Below are positions 1 through 10,291 of a stretch of 64,000 nucleotides of DNA, one piece after another. This DNA comes from Silurus meridionalis (taxonomy: Eukaryota > Chordata > Actinopteri > Siluriformes > Siluridae). Each line of letters opens with the position of its first letter. Position 1 is the first letter of the stretch. The stretch spans positions 7,371,490-7,435,489 of the forward strand of contig NC_060892.1 of the NCBI RefSeq assembly GCF_014805685.1, written 5' to 3'. A program made the translations under genes and the position numbers. Under the pieces are notes generated by a model. That model saw only the letters and a list, made by a program, of their open reading frames with translations, was not told the DNA's origin and ran no database searches.

Positions 1-730
1 TCACAAGACTCTTTGCTTATTCAACTCAGTTTATCTAAAAATACTCTTTGACTCTTAGCACACCAATCTATTAATATAATGATATTAATGAGTCAAACAA
101 TAATTTATATCTATTCAAATTATCATGAGCCCAAAATCTTCTTTTCAACTACTCCAAAAAACATTGTGTAAATAAGGTCACGGGTGTTGTGGCGAGTTCG
201 AGTCAGGAGTTTCTTCCATCATTTAATCCTCTGAAAATATTCTGCTTGCTGTTGAACTGATGCTGAACTGTATGTTCATGCTAATTAGATACCACGTAGA
301 TAGAAGGCGCTCTATCCTGATTGATGGCTTGCTGTGTGCCTGGCCAGTTAAGTTTTTATCCACTTATTAAAAAAAAAGGAGTCTCCCCAAATAGGAATTC
401 TTCAGTAAGTACAGGTACATAAAAAAAAAAGCTAAAAAATTGTTTATTGTTTATTGTTTACTGCCATAAGCATTTTTGTATATACATCTTTTTCTCTCAT
501 ATACATATCTATCTTTATATCCTATATATTCTTATATTTAATTTTATATAGTATTTATACTTTATTTATCAGTCTTCTTTTTTCTTTGTTTTATTTTTCT
601 CCCCAGCCTATTCCCTCAGGATAATAAGCATTTCACTGCATGTCGTACCCTGTATGTATGTGTATGTGACAAATAAAATTTGATTTGATTTGATAATGAA
701 TTACATTTACTCTGTTACTGTCCACCACTG
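1..730 (-). mobile_element. hAT-like repeat, copy 1 (left end outside window)
   Basis: Bases 1 to about 385 match, in reverse complement, the stretch at about 15590-15975. The shared blocks include TCACAAGACTCTTTGCTTA and GTCAGGAGTTTCTTCCATCA. The right end reads GTCCACCACTG at 720-730, i.e. a CAGTGGTGGAC terminus on the minus strand, a type of end common in teleost hAT-like non-autonomous repeats. An L2-type tail (about 432-694) sits inside, just before the last 36 bases. No transposase can be read. The hAT class is inferred from the terminus only. Confidence 0.6.
432..694 (+). mobile_element. L2-like LINE 3' end
   Basis: An AT-rich 3'-UTR-like stretch leads to TTTCACTGCATGTCGTACC (630-648) and ends in AAATAAAATTTGATTTGATT, a short tandem TTTGA tail. 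This is the usual end of fish L2/CR1-group LINEs. It is heavily 5'-truncated with no coding part left. It lies inside the hAT-like repeat that resumes at 695, so it inserted later. The 5' border is approximate. Confidence 0.6.
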
Positions 731-1104
731 CAAACACTCATTTTACTTAATAAGTAAATACCCTAACCCTAAGTTTCTCTTCTTGCTGTACTATCCGCCT
801 GACTCGTTTTGAATTTTTCCCTGAGGTGGTTTGAAGTTGTCACGCTAATTGTGTCAACAGGTTCGGCGCACCCAATGGTTCTTGGTTCGACGGTCATCGT
901 AGGAAAAGTTACACTGCAGGAAAGAGTGTGAAATCTTCTGACTGAATTTCATCAAAGGAAAAAAGTGATCGCAATGGCAGTAATCGACCATTACATATTT
1001 TATCCTAGGATTATAAGAATCTTTTAAAATTGTTTTATTTGTCTCAGATGACCCAATCATGGACAAAATTGCACAGTGTGCACCTGGCTAAAGTTTTCCA
1101 ACAC
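731..1104. other. Unassigned sequence
   Basis: No repeat family, RNA gene or convincing exon was recognised. Two telomere-like CCCTAA units (about 762-774) are too few to call an interstitial telomere. The short open frames on both strands have no domain or codon pattern of note. Confidence 0.4.
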
Positions 1105-1216
1105 TTTCATTCGTGGCATTTGGCAGACACGCTTATCCCAAGCGACTTTCATTTATTTAATTCATACAACTCTGCATTGGGGGGGGGGATCACGGGATCA
1201 AGAGCCCAGCTGTGGC
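1105..1216 (-). mobile_element. tRNA-derived SINE fragment (tail and body)
   Basis: GTGGCATTTGGCAGACACG and CTTATCCCAAGCGACTT on the plus strand are the reverse complement of the SINE/LINE tail found at 22.6, 38.8, 53.8, 55.0 and 56.9 kb. AAGAGCCCAGCTGTGGCA is the body motif. The tRNA-like head is missing. A run of nine G interrupts the body. Confidence 0.6.
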
Positions 1217-1707
1217 ACTCCCACACATCTTCTGGAAATACAGTCCTAGAAGAACAAGGACAACAAAGAATACACATTGTGATTTCCTAATAATATGACA
1301 ATCTGTATTTTTTTGTCTTTAAATTTACTCTTAAATCGACCTTAAATAAATCTTTATAAAGGAGGCTGGTGTGGGAATGAATGTATGTAAGAAAGAACAG
1401 GAACTTGTTCTTTTAGGAATGAATATTCAACAACATTATGTAATGTAACTATACATGGCAAAGAAATATACTATAAGTACTTTTTAATAAGTAAAGAAAA
1501 TTGCCGTTATTAACAAATTGATGTGCTATTTTAAGGAATATTTTAAGGAACCCTTGGGAAGTGCTGTTCATCATGTGTTCATCATGGTGTAATTCATCAT
1601 GTGTGCATAAGAAACATGAACATGACAATGTTCTTCCTTGATTTGTCAGTTCAACTTCAATAAATAGACAATAATAATAAAATTATTAATAATAGTTGTA
1701 TTGTTGT

Positions 1708-1710
<3 letters not shown>
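1217..1710. other. AT-rich unassigned sequence
   Basis: No family recognised. A short tandem of GTTCATCATG-like units lies at about 1566-1605, and an AATAAT-rich stretch leads into the following TA array. Confidence 0.4.

Positions 1711-1784
<74 letters not shown>
1711..1784. repeat. (TA)n microsatellite
   Basis: About 37 uninterrupted TA units. Reading frames through it on both strands are simple Tyr-Ile repeats and not genes. Confidence 0.97.
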
Positions 1785-1787
<3 letters not shown>

Positions 1788-1789
1788 GC

Positions 1790-2205
1790 GTATACGCGAT
1801 TACACAGACCGACATTACCCACCACATACGATCATGCACAAACAATAACGGTGAGGGGCTTAAATAGGAGATGGGATGAGAGTTAATGAGAGTCAGGTGT
1901 GTGTGATCAGCATGACAGCGAGGAGTGCACGGGAGAAGAAGCAGGGTGCTTCGGGGAATGCCGAGTCTTGACAGCCGCCGAAGAGGGCGTGGCAGGGGGA
2001 TTCCTGACATAACCGACGTTAAGTGACAAATTTGCCCCCCCCTTGTGCTCGAGATATTAGTGTTCGGCGACATAAAAGAGTCGACATAACCGATTAAAAA
2101 ATGCCAAGATTAAAAAATGCCAAGACAAAGCAAGAATTTGGGTTTAATAGGGTTTAATATTAATAGGGTTGGCGAGTTAACTGAGGTTGAGATAAGTGGG
2201 TTCCA

Positions 2206-2208
<3 letters not shown>
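1790..2208 (-). mobile_element. Degenerate DNA-transposon-like repeat
   Basis: Read on the minus strand, the stretch starts TACAGTGGAACCCACTTATC, which resembles the CAGTGGAACC ends of pogo/Tigger-type mariner elements that insert at TA. It also contains GTTATGTCGACTC and CTTAACGTCGGTTATGTC motifs. The distal part (about 1800-1930) holds CTCCTATTTAAGCCCC on the minus strand, a TATA-like promoter block, which could belong to a separate LTR-like repeat. No transposase is readable. Both assignments are tentative. Confidence 0.35.

Positions 2209-2274
<66 letters not shown>
2209..2274. repeat. (TA)n microsatellite
   Basis: About 33 TA units, directly abutting the CCACTGTA end of the preceding repeat. 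Confidence 0.97.
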
Positions 2275-2279
<5 letters not shown>

Positions 2280-2423
2280 TTAAATTATTTTAAATTATTT
2301 TTATTATTATTACTAAAACCCTTAGTTATGGTGCTAAATGAGTTTTTAAAGTCAGACTGTATGCTTCCTGGTTGGTTTTCTAAGATAAGCTGTTTCATTT
2401 TTTCTGAACACCTGCATGTACAG

Positions 2424-2429
<6 letters not shown>

Positions 2430-2485
<56 letters not shown>
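2430..2485. repeat. (GT)n microsatellite
   Basis: About 28 uninterrupted GT units. Confidence 0.97.
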
Positions 2486-2486
<1 letters not shown>

Positions 2487-2649
2487 ATTGAATCACAGAG
2501 CGTTAACTGGATGTACACAGGTCAAGATCAAGAAGAAATGATACCGTAAAAAAAAGAGTAAGATAAAAGTTTTTTTCAGTTCAGCCCATTGACATTATTT
2601 GACTTTATCATAACAGGGTTCAATGACATACTGAAAAAAAAACCACTTC

Positions 2650-2652
<3 letters not shown>

Positions 2653-2688
<36 letters not shown>
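2653..2688. repeat. (GA)n microsatellite
   Basis: About 17 GA units next to the start of the Tc1 relic. Confidence 0.95.
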
Positions 2689-2689
<1 letters not shown>

Positions 2690-2704
2690 CCTAAGAAGAA
2701 TTCA

Positions 2705-3815
2705 TGAAAAAAGGAAATACAAATCAATCAATATTTGGTGTGATCATCATTTGCCTGCAAAGCAACATCAATTGTTCTAGGTTTTTGAAGGAACTCAGCA
2801 GTTCCTTCAACTAATCATGGATTTTCTGTGGATGTAGGCTGCCTCAAATCCTTCTGTCTCTTCATGTAATCCCAGACAGACTCAGCGATGTTGAGATCAG
2901 GGCTCTGTGGGAGACAAACCATCACTTCCAGGACTTCTTGTCCTTCTCTATGCTGAAGATAGTTCTTAATGACACTGTTTGGGGTCACTTTCCTGCTGCA
3001 GAATAATTGTGATGGTATTTCATGATAAACAAGTATCTGTCTGTATTTCTCTGTATTGAGGACTCCATTAACCCTGAACAAATCTCCAGCTCCCCTTGTA
3101 GAAATGCAACCCCAAACTTGCAAGGAATCTCCACCATGCTTCACTTTTGCCTGCAGACACACATTATTGTATCTCTTTCCAGGCTTTTGGCAAATAACTC
3201 GCCTCCTGCTTCAGCCAAATATTTCAATTTTATACAGTTCCTACAGTATGTTTTCACACGTAGGTGAGTCACTTTGCTTTGTTTATATGTTGGAGGAATG
3301 GCTTTTTGACTGCAGTTCTTTCATGAAGACCAATTCTGGCTAGACTTTTCTGGACAGAAGGTGGGTGTTGCTCTGGTTTCCAGTTCTTTGCTAATGGCAT
3401 TGCTGGACTTCTTCCTATGTTCAAGGAAAGTAAGCATGATATGTCTTTCTTCCGCTACATTAAGTTTTCTTGGCGGACTACTGCATCTACGGTCCAAACA
3501 TGTGTTTGTTAAAATATCTTGAACAGCACATCTAGAAACCCCAGTCTACTTTGAAATCTTGGCGATATCTTGCAGATACAGTAGAACAATGGTATAACCT
3601 GTGACATAAAACCATCTTCCACAGAGTTGGGCTGTTCCTCACCCAAGGCTTAATCCTACTTAGCTGTTTCTCTTTCAGTTAATGACTGTGCTTCAACCTA
3701 CAAAGGAAATTGATGATCATGAGCACCTGCTTGGTGTAGTTGGTTATTCATACACCTGACTCTGATTCTACAGAATCCCTGACTGTGTGTAAGTGAAATA
3801 ACTTTTTTTAAGTGT
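2705..3815 (-). mobile_element. Tc1-like DNA transposon relic
   Basis: The plus strand opens with AAATCAATCAATATTTGGTG and closes near ACACCTGACTCTGATTC, both typical of one abundant teleost Tc1 family. Transposase remnants lie between them on the minus strand. Clear terminal inverted repeats are not preserved at either side, so the borders are approximate. Confidence 0.8.
2815..3480 (-). pseudogene. Tc1-family transposase pseudogene
   Basis: Tc1 transposases cut and paste DNA at TA sites with a bipartite helix-turn-helix domain followed by a DDE catalytic core. On the minus strand the N-terminal side shows PRKLNVAEERHIMLTF (about 3430-3478). The C-terminal half shows KHGGDSLQVWGCIS, NTEKYRQILVYHEIP and PQSPDLNIAESVWDYMKRQ. 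The last block contains the conserved SPDLN motif and the third acidic residue (E of NIAESVW). The block that should carry the second catalytic Asp (usual form QQDNDPKH) is scrambled to LFCSRKVTPNS by frameshift. Several stops and frame changes separate the two halves. It cannot encode a working enzyme. Confidence 0.85.
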
Positions 3816-4117
3816 TGCCAAAAACAAATGTTAAAAATAATAAGTGTGCGTGTTGTGTATTAAGTGTGTCATACTCTGGAGATGATATTCATTTAAAAAG
3901 CATGTTTCCTGAATCCAAATGCTGCCATTAAACTGTTCAGTTAAAACCTCACCCGAGGCTAATAAAACATTAAATAAGTAAATTACTCGTAACACAGTGC
4001 AGTTGGATTCTTTATTCTGATAATAATCTGACCATAAATGCACTGTACTGGGGCAGAAGTTCCAACTGTATCATAAAGTACAAGTTGAATATGATTGAAT
4101 AAATTCTAATATGGTAT
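3816..4117. other. Unassigned sequence
   Basis: Moderately AT-rich, with no recognised repeat, RNA or coding feature. Confidence 0.4.
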
Positions 4118-4565
4118 TTGTTTTTTAGTGTTTTGGCACACAAGATGCTCCAGAGGATAGTGAGTAAAGCAGGGAGGATTATGCGGTCCTTTCTTTACTT
4201 CATCATGGACATTTACACTACACGCTGCATCTGCAAAACCACCAGCATTGTGGCTGATCACATACACCCCTCTAATCCCCTCTTCCCCCTACTGCCATTT
4301 GACTCCTTAATATAGAGAGACTGGATGACTATCATACATCTACTGTACTGTCAGTGCTGCACCGTCACTGTGTTTTTTTTTTTTTTGTCTCATTGTCTTG
4401 TGTTGGTTGCAATAATTGTTTGCACACATGCACTTTATATCGTCTTGTATCTTATGATAATTTATGCAGTTATATGGAGCACCTTGGTCCTGGGGAAAAG
4501 GGTTTTTTCCCCACTGTGTCCAGTATGTAGATGAAATGATAATTAAAACTGATTTAAGATTTAAG
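4118..4565 (+). pseudogene. LINE (L2/CR1-like) ORF2 C-terminus and 3' UTR
   Basis: The frame from 4118 reads LQRIVSKAGRIM, DIYTTRCICKTTSIVADH and HPSNPLFPLLPFDS. This matches the post-RT C-terminal tail of fish L2-type ORF2 (usual pattern QRIV..A, DIY..RC, DP.HP...LF.LLPSG). Downstream, TGGAGCACCTTGGTCCTGG and ATGATAATTAAAACTG fit the 3' UTR of the same family; a related copy is at 48.8-49.7 kb. The RT domain is lost by 5' truncation. The 5' border is uncertain. Confidence 0.6.
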
Positions 4566-5754
4566 ACTTAAAAAAAAAAAAAATTCTAATTAATAATTTA
4601 TGTAATAATAAATGGTTAAATCTGTTAAAATAGTTTTTGGTAAACAAAGTGAAACATTTAATCACTGATGTTTTGACGTATTTGAGTACGAGACATTTAT
4701 TTAAGATTTCTGAAAGGAGTCTCTGTTGTCAGTCAAGACACTTTGTCATATTTTCCAGTGAAGGAAAGTTTTCAATACAGAGGAGACAGAGTACGCTTTC
4801 TGATTTCTAAGTAAAATGACAGGCTTTTTTTTTTTAAGATAAAGGGCAGGAGAGAGAGATAGAGAGAAAAAGAGAGAGAGAAAGAGGAGAGAGAGAGAAT
4901 GCTACACATCATTAAACTATAAAATGTGTGACATGCCATTAATTAATAAATTAAACTATGTAATGTTTAATGCAAATTGCTTTGATGGATGCAGAATAAC
5001 ACACTGCAGATGGAACTAATGTACTTTTTGGTGGTAGATGTTCTAAGCAGTTATTTACATTTTTATGTCATAGGTTATTAAGACCTATAAAAATATATGA
5101 AAATGTAATCATGATATAAACTTTAAACTCTAAAATTAAGCGAACTAAAATTGCTTGTATTTAAGGAAATTATAATAATATTGCTTTGTGACAGTGTCAT
5201 GTTACATGAGGATAAGAGAATACATGTTTAGATCATTTCCATTAAAGTGCAAATCTACAAGACAAAAAAAAAAAAAAAAACATGAAAGAAATGATTGTAA
5301 GAAATTACAGGCTGCATCAGCCCAGATTTCTCTCCAGGACATATGCCAGGATGAGCTCATTCCTGAAATAGATTAAATATCAAAGTGGAGATGTATAGAA
5401 TACTGTATCCTTAACCTTTAATCAATTTTAGAATAAGGACTGACAGCATGGGAGTAACAGCAGGACATCGATGACCATCTCTGAGGAAATGTGTATATGA
5501 TGGTGATTATTATCTAAACAATAGTATCACCAGATAATTTTGGAGATAACGCTTGTAACGATAGCAAGTGAAAGTGTATGTGACCGTAATTACCATTTAC
5601 AGACCTTCAGTTAAACAACCGCATGACCTGGCCATTGGGAAGAACTATGAGGAAGGATTTGGACTGTAATAAATATTAACAGTCTGCAAGAATGACTTAG
5701 GACTGCAGTCTGCTTGAACAATTCTTTATTTAAGCACCTATCACTGAACAGCAC
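4566..5754. other. AT-rich unassigned sequence
   Basis: It holds an AG-rich imperfect microsatellite at about 4848-4899 and a poly-A run at 5264-5280. The distal part (about 5440-5754) may belong to the retroposon whose 3' end follows, but I cannot fix its boundary. No exon was found. Confidence 0.4.
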
Positions 5755-6045
5755 ACCTCAACAATGATGGAACTGTAATGAATGGGCATTTGGCGCCACC
5801 CAAATTGGGATGAGATTTGTTTTAATTCTGGTTCCTCTCCCTCTTACTCATAACAGGTCAGGTAGTTTTTCCTCACCACAGTCACCACTGGCTCACTGAT
5901 TAGATATAAACTTATAAAGAACCAATTTATAGGTACTAAACTTATACATTCCAACTTCATAACCTCTCTGTCTTTGTAAGACTCTTTGGGATAATTAAAA
6001 GTTAAAAGCGCTATAAAAATAAATCTGAATTAAACTGAATCAAAT
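5755..6045 (+). mobile_element. Retroposon-type 3' end (widespread teleost repeat)
   Basis: Recognisable blocks are TTCTGGTTCCTCTCCCTCTT, GTAGTTTTTCCTCACCACAG, CACTGGCTCACTGATTAG and AAAAGCGCTATAAAAATAAA, ending in a weak TGAAT-type tail. The same end occurs on the minus strand at 42985-43175. The parent family is not certain to me; an L2 or RTE-group LINE is possible. Confidence 0.55.
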
Positions 6046-6049
6046 GATT

Positions 6050-6112
6050 AGAATCAGAATACTTTATTGATTCCATAGAGAAATTGTTTGGTTGCAGTTG
6101 CTCATGGTAAAA
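6050..6112 (-). mobile_element. LINE-type 3' tail fragment
   Basis: GAATCAGAATACTTTATTGA followed by TTCCATAGAGAAATTG is the reverse complement of a typical fish LINE end (CAATAAAGTATTCTGATTC). It is short and 5'-truncated. Confidence 0.45.
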
Positions 6113-6259
6113 TTAAAGTAGAGATTAAAGCAAAATTATATTTAAGAAATGTAAATAAAATATAACTATAAAGTTATATATTAATTGAAATGAATTTAAA
6201 AGTGTAGCAGCATGCAATGAAATGTTTAGCAGCAGTGAAACAGATGGCAGAAAAATCCA

Positions 6260-7045
6260 GACTAAGATAAGATAAGATAAACCTTTATTCGTCCCACAGT
6301 GGGGGAATGTCTTTGTTACAGCAGCATGAAAAAATAAATGCAAATATATAAAAGAATAGACAAATAGACATACTATAGTATACAAGTATATACACAACAC
6401 AATGTATAAATACAAATGAGGAAAAGGTACGTATTGCAGGTAGTATTGCACACAGGTGGTATTGCACGTATTGCAGGTGATATTACACACAGGTAATGTA
6501 ACACAGTAAAACAGTAATAACAGTAACTGTTACATCATTGAACAGTAATAACAGTGTGTATTATGGTAACTGGTTCACTGGAAGCAGCTTTGATTGTAAA
6601 GTCTAATAGCAGCAGGGAGAAAAGACCTACTGTATCACTCCTTCAGACACTTATGTATCACTTATGTATCAGAATGTATCAGTCTGTCACTGAAGGAGCT
6701 GCTCAACAAGGTAACAGTTTCATACAGGGGGTGAGAGGCGTTCTGCAGTAATGATGATAGTTTTGCTACCATCCTCCTTTCTCCCACCTCTTGTACAGTG
6801 TCCAGGGGAATCCCCAGGACTGAGTTGGCCTTCCAACTTGTCCAGTCTCTTCCTGTCTGCAGTAGAGATGCTGCTACCCCAGCAGACCACTCCATAGAAT
6901 ATGGCTGATGCCACAACAGAGTCAAAAAAGGTCTTCAGTAGCTCTCCCTGCACTCCAAATGACCTAAGTCTCCTCAGCAGAAAGAGTCTAACCTTCTTAT
7001 AAATTGCCTCAGTGTTGTCTGTCCAGTCAAATTTGTTGTTTAGGT
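6260..7045 (-). pseudogene. L2-like LINE ORF2 C-terminal pseudogene with 3' tail
   Basis: The minus strand from about 7045 reads NNKFDWTDNTEAIYKKV, RLFLLRRLRSFGV, GELLKTFFDSVVASAIFYGV and VCWGSSIST, then after a frame change RKRLDKLEGQ and VGERRMVAKLSSL. This is the well-known region downstream of the RT palm in fish L2-type ORF2, which supports target-primed reverse transcription. A frameshift lies near 6830. The 3' UTR ends at about 6262 in a tandem AAGAT-type tail (GATAAGATAAGATAA on the plus strand). The endonuclease and RT domains are missing. Confidence 0.75.
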
Positions 7046-7183
7046 GCAGTGATAGTTATATGTTATTGCGCATGTAACAATTATTATTATAATAATTATC
7101 ATTATTATTATTACACTGAAATTATTTCACATAATTGATATTGACATTATATAAGTGTGGCATAAAAAACTATGGCTATACCT

Positions 7184-7345
7184 TTATCTATATCGTGTAA
7201 ATTTACATCGTGGACCAGCTGTTGAACACTCAGAGAGAGGGTTATATAATTTAATGGCCACAGGCAGAAATGATCTCCTGTGGCACTCTGTGGTGCGTCG
7301 TGACTGTATGAGTCTGTCACTGAACGTACCCAATGGTACCCACTT
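7184..7345 (-). mobile_element. Second L2-like LINE 3' fragment
   Basis: The minus strand reads FSDRLIQSRRTTECHRRSF followed by LPVAIKLYNPLSEC, the extreme C-terminus of the same ORF2 type (usual form RCTTERYRRSFLPAAIRLYN). It is separated from the 6.3-7.0 kb copy by about 140 bases of AT-rich DNA. It could be an independent insertion or a rearranged part of one element. Confidence 0.6.
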
Positions 7346-8581
7346 CATTGAGCAAGAATTGCTCTGTGTTTTTTTATACTCCAAAGAACACAGAGCAATC
7401 ATGCATTTTGCCAATTTTATGGTGTAATAAACAACTTTATTACAACATTAAATAACATGAATCATAAATTTTAGCATTAGCCTGAGCTGAACCAATAACA
7501 ACAGTCATGAGTAATGAAAACGGAGACATATAAAGTGCAAATTAGCAAACAATGCGATTCAGGTGTGAGTGCTCGGTGTCACAAGTGACTAATGGGAATC
7601 GTGGTTCAGAGCCATATTTCTGAAATATATTCACACACTGATCCCAGAATTCTTTTTTTTGCTGATCATACAGTACTTTTAGAAAGAAAGGAGCTACAAC
7701 AAATACAAATGTCAACCTTTTTGGATGAAATCCATAAATTCTTTCCTATAAAACCCTGGTCAGGGTCACTGTAGTTTCAATTAATTATTGTTTCTTTATT
7801 ATTATTAAATACATTAGAACCAACTTGTGTAAGCTAATTAGACTTAAAAAACAATCTAGCACACAATCCTATCCTCCAGCATTTCTGTTTAAAAGATTTA
7901 TGCAACAGTTATAAAAAGTGTTTCTTCACAACACTGTTTTTATTCCTTGGACCAAAATCGGGTGATAATCATTGTCCCCCCTACCGAAGTGACATGTTTC
8001 TGGAAGAAAACCAGTGTTTTCGATGAACAGCTAAGCTAATGTAGCAAATGTGTTTATGAGTTATGAGATACTCTGTTGGCTTAGGAACACTAAAAGCTTT
8101 TTGCTGTAGCAAAACGCTAATATTAAGCAGATTCTCTTTGTCAAAAAAGACATGACCTTCACCCCAGAGTCGTATTCTATCCAGGATAAACTCGTCCGAA
8201 AGAATGTGAGGATTCGGATGAAAAATGAACCTTTATCATTTAGGTGAATTATTTTCCCATGTACTGCATCTTGTGTGATTGCTAAATCATGTTAGCTTGT
8301 GTAAGAATGCTGGGTTCGGTTAATCGTGCGCTGATCTTCCTGTCTGCAAATCCTACTGCATGTTTCTGCTTTTGGCTTTCTGTTCTCATTCACGAATTTC
8401 TTCTGCTGTCCTGACAAATGTTCGGAAAACCAGAAATGTAAGAATAAAAAAAGCCATTGGGCGTGCGTTTCCAAATTTGACTCAGACTTTCATTTCATTC
8501 TACACTTTCATGGCAGTTTAACACTACTGAATTTAACATCCATTCACAGAAAATAAACAAACAAATCAGATAGATTGATAA
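7346..8581. other. Unassigned sequence
   Basis: No repeat, RNA gene or plausible exon was recognised. GC is moderate and microsatellites are absent. Confidence 0.4.
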
Positions 8582-9085
8582 ACTGTATGGACAAAAGTAT
8601 CGGGACACCTGACATTTCCAGCCGTACAGTACTTGGTTTTTCCCACAAAGTTGGAAGCACACAATTGTATAGGATGTCATTGGATGTGGTAGAATTACAT
8701 TTCCCTGTTACTTGAACTAGAAGACCTAAACCTGTTCCAGAATGACAATGCCCTTGTGCACAAAGCCAGCTCCATGAAAATACAGTATGCTTTACATGGG
8801 TTGGAATGGAAGATCTTGAGTGGTCTGCTATAGAGCACTGACCTCAACACTATTGAACACCTTTGGGATGAATTGGAATACTGACTTCTCCCCATGACCT
8901 TTTCACCCTTCATCAGTACCTGACTTTAATAAAGCCAAATCTACACAAGCACACTTCAAAATCTAGTGGAACATCTTCCTTGAAGAGTAGAGGTTATTGT
9001 CACTAAATAGAAAAAACTGACTAAACTGTAACTAAATGTGGAATGGGTTGTTCTACATACAGTACATACACATTTTATGGTTATG
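8582..9085 (+). mobile_element. Tc1-derived short element (transposase C-terminal relic)
   Basis: The left terminus ACTGTATGGACAAAAGTATC followed by GGGACACCTGAC is the common TATGGACAAAAGTATTGGGA type of Tc1 inverted repeat. Inside, a degenerate frame holds FQNDNALVHKASS (second catalytic Asp block) and STDLNTIEHLWDELEY (SPDLNPIE block with the catalytic Glu). TCTAGTGGAACATCTTCC follows. The right inverted repeat is lost after about 9065. Related copies lie at 38.6-39.3, 43.2-43.4 and 45.8-46.2 kb. Confidence 0.8.
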
Positions 9086-9087
9086 TA

Positions 9088-9152
9088 ATAATAATAATAA
9101 TAATAATAATTATTATTATAATTATTATTATTATATTTATTAGTGTTATGTA
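9088..9152. repeat. (AAT)n followed by (ATT)n
   Basis: Eight TAA units run directly into TTA/ATT units, giving a self-complementary simple repeat. Confidence 0.85.
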
Positions 9153-9261
9153 AGTTGAATGCATACATCAGAATTTATATAAAGGAAAGAAACCATATAT
9201 AACTAAAATAGATGACTTTTGGTTATCTTTCTGTATTTCTCATTGTCATTTTATCCCCTGT

Positions 9262-9556
9262 TGTCAGGGAACCACCGGTCACGCCCCCCCCTCAGCACTC
9301 AGCACACTCGCAGCGCCTCGCCTTTATACAAATCACCTTCACCTGTCTCCAGTCTACACCCTCCCTTTATAAGGCCTCCCGTTCGCACTTACTCACCATC
9401 CGATCTATGGTTCATTCTGGCGATCATCACTGGACCACCTGTGTTTCGGAATATACCCGTTTTCTAAAACTGTTCTGGTATGGTTCTGTTTGTTTCCCAA
9501 AGCTAATAAACGTCCTCTTCGTATTCTGGTTTCCGACTCATGATTAAAGCGTGACA
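9262..9556 (+). mobile_element. Solo LTR with 5-bp target duplication
   Basis: The 295-bp unit begins TGTCAGGGAACCACC and ends AAAGCGTGACA, giving TG...CA termini with a TGTCA/TGACA inverted repeat. It is flanked by CCTGT on both sides (9257-9261 and 9557-9561), the 5-bp duplication typical of Gypsy-type integration. A TATA-like CCCTTTATAAGG (about 9364) and an AATAAA signal (9505-9510) in the same orientation fit an LTR. No internal gag-pol remains, so this is probably the product of LTR-LTR recombination. The Gypsy assignment is inferred. Confidence 0.75.
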
Positions 9557-10231
9557 CCTGTACAATTTAGACCTCATCTTTTCCCCTCGATTCCTAAATT
9601 TTTTTTTATTATTTTTTTTTATAATAAACTGTTTAAACTATTTAAATAGTTAGATCATGATTCTAATTTGGATGATTAAAAAGTACATCTTGAAAAATAC
9701 ACAATAGCTTGCAAACTGTGTTACTGTTATCTTTTTGAAATTATAACCTACTGAACTTTGCTTTAATGTTTTTTTTTTTAACACACCCAGGTCCACTTCC
9801 CTTTCGACTGTCTGAGAAAATTTGAGCAAGTGCAATTTTCTTACTCATTCATCTCATGTGAAGTTTGTTAAATGAGGATTGAGTCAATGACACTATAGAC
9901 TTCGGTGACACATGTTACCCAGAATGCATCGCTCCAGGCTGACACAAGTTTTTCCATTTTCATAACAGTGACAAAATGATTTATAAGCACCGTCCCCGAG
10001 CTTCATGAATACGTGCTTAAAAGGAAGTGTTCGAGAGAGACGCAGCGTCTTGAGCTTTTGTCCCACGCCTTCAGGCGTCACAGATGTTTGAGGACACTTT
10101 AATGCAAAAGGCTGAATCATTTATAACAGACGACGCGTTTCACTTTTCACAGGAGTCCCATCCGCGTACGCAGCATTAAAAAAACAAAATGGTGAAAGGA
10201 CAAAAAGTTTGCATGTGACAGCGTAATGGAT

Positions 10232-10291
<60 letters not shown>

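Noticed and set aside
762..774. Interstitial telomere repeat (CCCTAACCCTAA)
   Set aside because: Only two units; expected by chance in AT-rich DNA of this length.
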